A DNA stretch of 32,267 nt from Chloroflexota bacterium (GTDB lineage Bacteria > Chloroflexota > UBA6077 > FW602-bin22 > JAMCYS01): contig JAMCYS010000147.1 in assembly GCA_023473795.1 (NCBI GenBank), forward strand, positions 1-32,267, read 5' to 3'. Position 1 is the first letter of the stretch; each line of letters begins with the position of its first letter. Positions 31,044 to 32,267 of this stretch are shown one piece after another. A program made the translations under genes and the position numbers. Under the pieces are notes generated by a model. The model worked only from the letters and a program-made list of their open reading frames with translations, ran no database searches and was not told the origin of the DNA.

Positions 31044-31924
31044 AGCGGCTCTACCTGCTGGGCCAGCCGATCGGCCATTCCCTATCGCCGGCCATTCACA
31101 ACGCCGCCCTGGCCGCCCTCGGCCTGGACTGGCAGTACGGTCTGCTCGAGGTGCCAGCCGCCGGCCTGCCCGAGGCCGTCGCCCAGGTGCGGGCCGACGA
31201 CTGCGTTGGCGCCAACGTGACCATTCCCCATAAGGAGACGGTGATCCGCCTGCTGAACGGTCTCGGCGAGAGTGCCTGGGAGGTCGGCGCGGTGAATACC
31301 CTCGTCAAGCGAGAGGGCCGGCTGGTGGGCGAGAACACCGACACCGCGGGCTTCCTGCGGGGACTGGCGGATTTGAGCATCAAGGTAATTGGGGCGCGCG
31401 TGACGGTGCTGGGCGCCGGGGGCGCGGCGCGGGCGGTTTGCTTCGCCCTGGCGCGCGAGGGGGCCCGGAGCCTGACGATCTTGAACCGCACGCCAGCGCG
31501 AGCCGAGCGGTTGGCGAGCGAGCTGAGGGAGCGGTTTCCCCAGACGACGGTCCGCCTGGCGCCGGTCGAGCCGGCCGACCTGGCGGTGAGCGCCGTGCCG
31601 GCCGAGGCGCCGCTGGACTGGGTCAGTCTGGACATCGCTCCCGGAGCCGCCGCCTACGACCTGAACTACCGCCTGGCGACGACGCCCTTCCTGAGGGAGG
31701 CCGAGGCGAGGGGAGCAAGGACGGCCAACGGCCTGGGTATGCTGGTGTACCAGGCCGCAGCCTCTTTGGAGATATGGACCGGCAGCGCCCTGGCACCATC
31801 AGATCACCCGGGTCACGAGAACGAGGAGCCGCCGCTGGCGGCGATGTTCGCCGCGGCCAGGCGGGCATTGTCCCCGCGTCCTCTGACCCCAAATGGCGCG
31901 GGGACACGGGGGGACAATCGATGA
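31040..31924 (+). CDS. aroE: Shikimate dehydrogenase
   Basis: A 294-aa NADP-dependent enzyme reducing 3-dehydroshikimate. Motifs: GQPIGHSLSPAIHNAAL (shikimate-binding Ser pair), GANVTIPHKE (catalytic Lys), ENTDTAGF (catalytic Asp), the nucleotide loop VLGAGGAARAV with NRT after the second strand (basic patch for NADP) and a C-terminal NGLGMLVYQAA. ATG 31040 overlaps the aroA stop by 4 nt. The last 20 or so codons (RRALSPRPLTPNGAGTRGDN) lie in an inverted repeat and are probably a repeat-derived extension. The stop overlaps the aroC start by 4 nt. Confidence 0.94.
   Translation: MKRLYLLGQPIGHSLSPAIHNAALAALGLDWQYGLLEVPAAGLPEAVAQVRADDCVGANVTIPHKETVIRLLNGLGESAWEVGAVNTLVKREGRLVGENTDTAGFLRGLADLSIKVIGARVTVLGAGGAARAVCFALAREGARSLTILNRTPARAERLASELRERFPQTTVRLAPVEPADLAVSAVPAEAPLDWVSLDIAPGAAAYDLNYRLATTPFLREAEARGARTANGLGMLVYQAAASLEIWTGSALAPSDHPGHENEEPPLAAMFAAARRALSPRPLTPNGAGTRGDNR
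31867..31918. repeat. Inverted repeat at the aroE end and before the aroC start
   Basis: ATTGTCCCC (31867-31875) and its complement GGGGACAAT (31910-31918) form outer arms; GTCCCCGCG (31870-31878) can instead pair with CGCGGGGAC (31897-31905). The repeat ends 2 nt before the aroC ATG, so it covers the region where its ribosome site should be. Confidence 0.65.
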
Positions 31925-32267
31925 CGCTGCGTTTCTTGACGGCGGGCGAGTCGCACGGGCCGGGGCTAGTGGGGATCGTCGAGGGCCTGCCGGCCGGTCT
32001 AGCGGTGCGGCGGGAAGCCGTCGACGCCGACCTGGCGCGCCGGCAGATCGGCGTGGGGCGCTCGGCGCGCATGGAGATAGAGCACGACCAGGTGGAGATA
32101 CTGAGCGGCGTCGTCGCGGGGATGACGATCGGCTCGCCAGTGGCGCTGACGATCAAGAATCTGGACTACGCCAACTGGCAGGGGAAGAAGATCGCCAAGC
32201 AGACGGTGCCGCGGCCGGGGCACGCCGACCTGGCCGGAGGCCTGAAGTACGGGCTGGCAGACCTGCG
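31921..32267 (+). CDS. aroC: Chorismate synthase (partial, runs off the window)
   Basis: The first 115 codons of chorismate synthase, the last step of the shared pathway, which needs reduced FMN. MTLRFLTAGESHGPGLVGIVEGLPAG is the family start, with the active-site His in GESHG, followed by RRQIGVGRSARMEIEHD and VPRPGHADLAGGLKYG. ATG overlaps the aroE stop as ATGA. The gene continues past the right edge; aroB, aroD/Q and aroK are not in view and may follow. Confidence 0.95.
   Translation, partial: MTLRFLTAGESHGPGLVGIVEGLPAGLAVRREAVDADLARRQIGVGRSARMEIEHDQVEILSGVVAGMTIGSPVALTIKNLDYANWQGKKIAKQTVPRPGHADLAGGLKYGLADL

Overview
This 32 kb GC-rich window most resembles a chromosome segment of an anaerobic or microaerophilic member of the Chloroflexota. 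That placement is an inference from several features: a long MalT/LuxR-type ATPase regulator, a Re-citrate-synthase-like enzyme, several radical SAM enzymes, a DUF1464 protein (a family best known from archaea), and many intergenic hairpin repeats ending in CTACG. No rRNA or tRNA gene was seen.

Region by region. 1-1.4 kb holds two broken genes on the minus strand, the C-terminal part of a zinc alcohol dehydrogenase and the catalytic end of a tyrosine recombinase, marking an old integration or deletion scar. 1.6-5.3 kb (+) carries a glutamate-1-semialdehyde-aminomutase-like enzyme followed by two overlapping radical SAM genes (MoaA-like and HemW-like). 5.3-10.6 kb (-) is a redox/membrane cluster: a LuxR/MalT-type regulator, very small proteins of 37, 24 (doubtful) and 70 aa, a NapH-like polyferredoxin, a 33-aa membrane peptide coupled to it, and a CcdA/TauE-like membrane protein. 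A 26-codon copy of the end of that last gene lies upstream of the radical SAM pair. 10.7-12.9 kb (+) is a promoter plus a two-gene unit, radical SAM/SPASM and DUF1464 kinase-fold protein. 13.8-16.1 kb (+) encodes a fucose/arabinose-isomerase-like protein and a medium-chain alcohol dehydrogenase. 16.1-18 kb is mostly non-coding with large inverted repeats. 18.1-20.1 kb (+) encodes a Re-citrate/isopropylmalate synthase family enzyme and a GntR/FCD regulator, with a palindromic GntR-type operator at the promoter. 20.3-23.2 kb (-) holds two secreted paralogues sharing an N-terminal module but with different C-terminal domains, one with HExxH. 23.7-24.0 kb is a stand-alone infA whose best start codon is ACG. 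24.7-25.9 kb is an MFS transporter.

25.86 kb to the right edge is an aromatic amino acid operon: DAHP synthase, pheA, tyrA, aroA, aroE and aroC (cut by the window end), several joined by 4-nt ATGA overlaps. Ahead of it is what looks like a complete transcription attenuator. It has a consensus promoter overlapping the end of the MFS gene, a 33-codon leader peptide containing YYFYRFFWYY, mutually exclusive RNA pairings built on a repeated GATTCG segment, and a 12-bp terminator hairpin followed by a T-run. This is the strongest discovery in the window: one leader that appears to read Tyr, Phe and Trp supply together and to set expression of the shared shikimate pathway plus the Phe and Tyr branches.

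Dispersed hairpin repeats (variable stem, constant TGAA or similar loop, CTACG tail) fill the gaps. One has apparently inserted in frame into pheA, another forms the tail of aroE, and several inverted repeats straddle stop codons.
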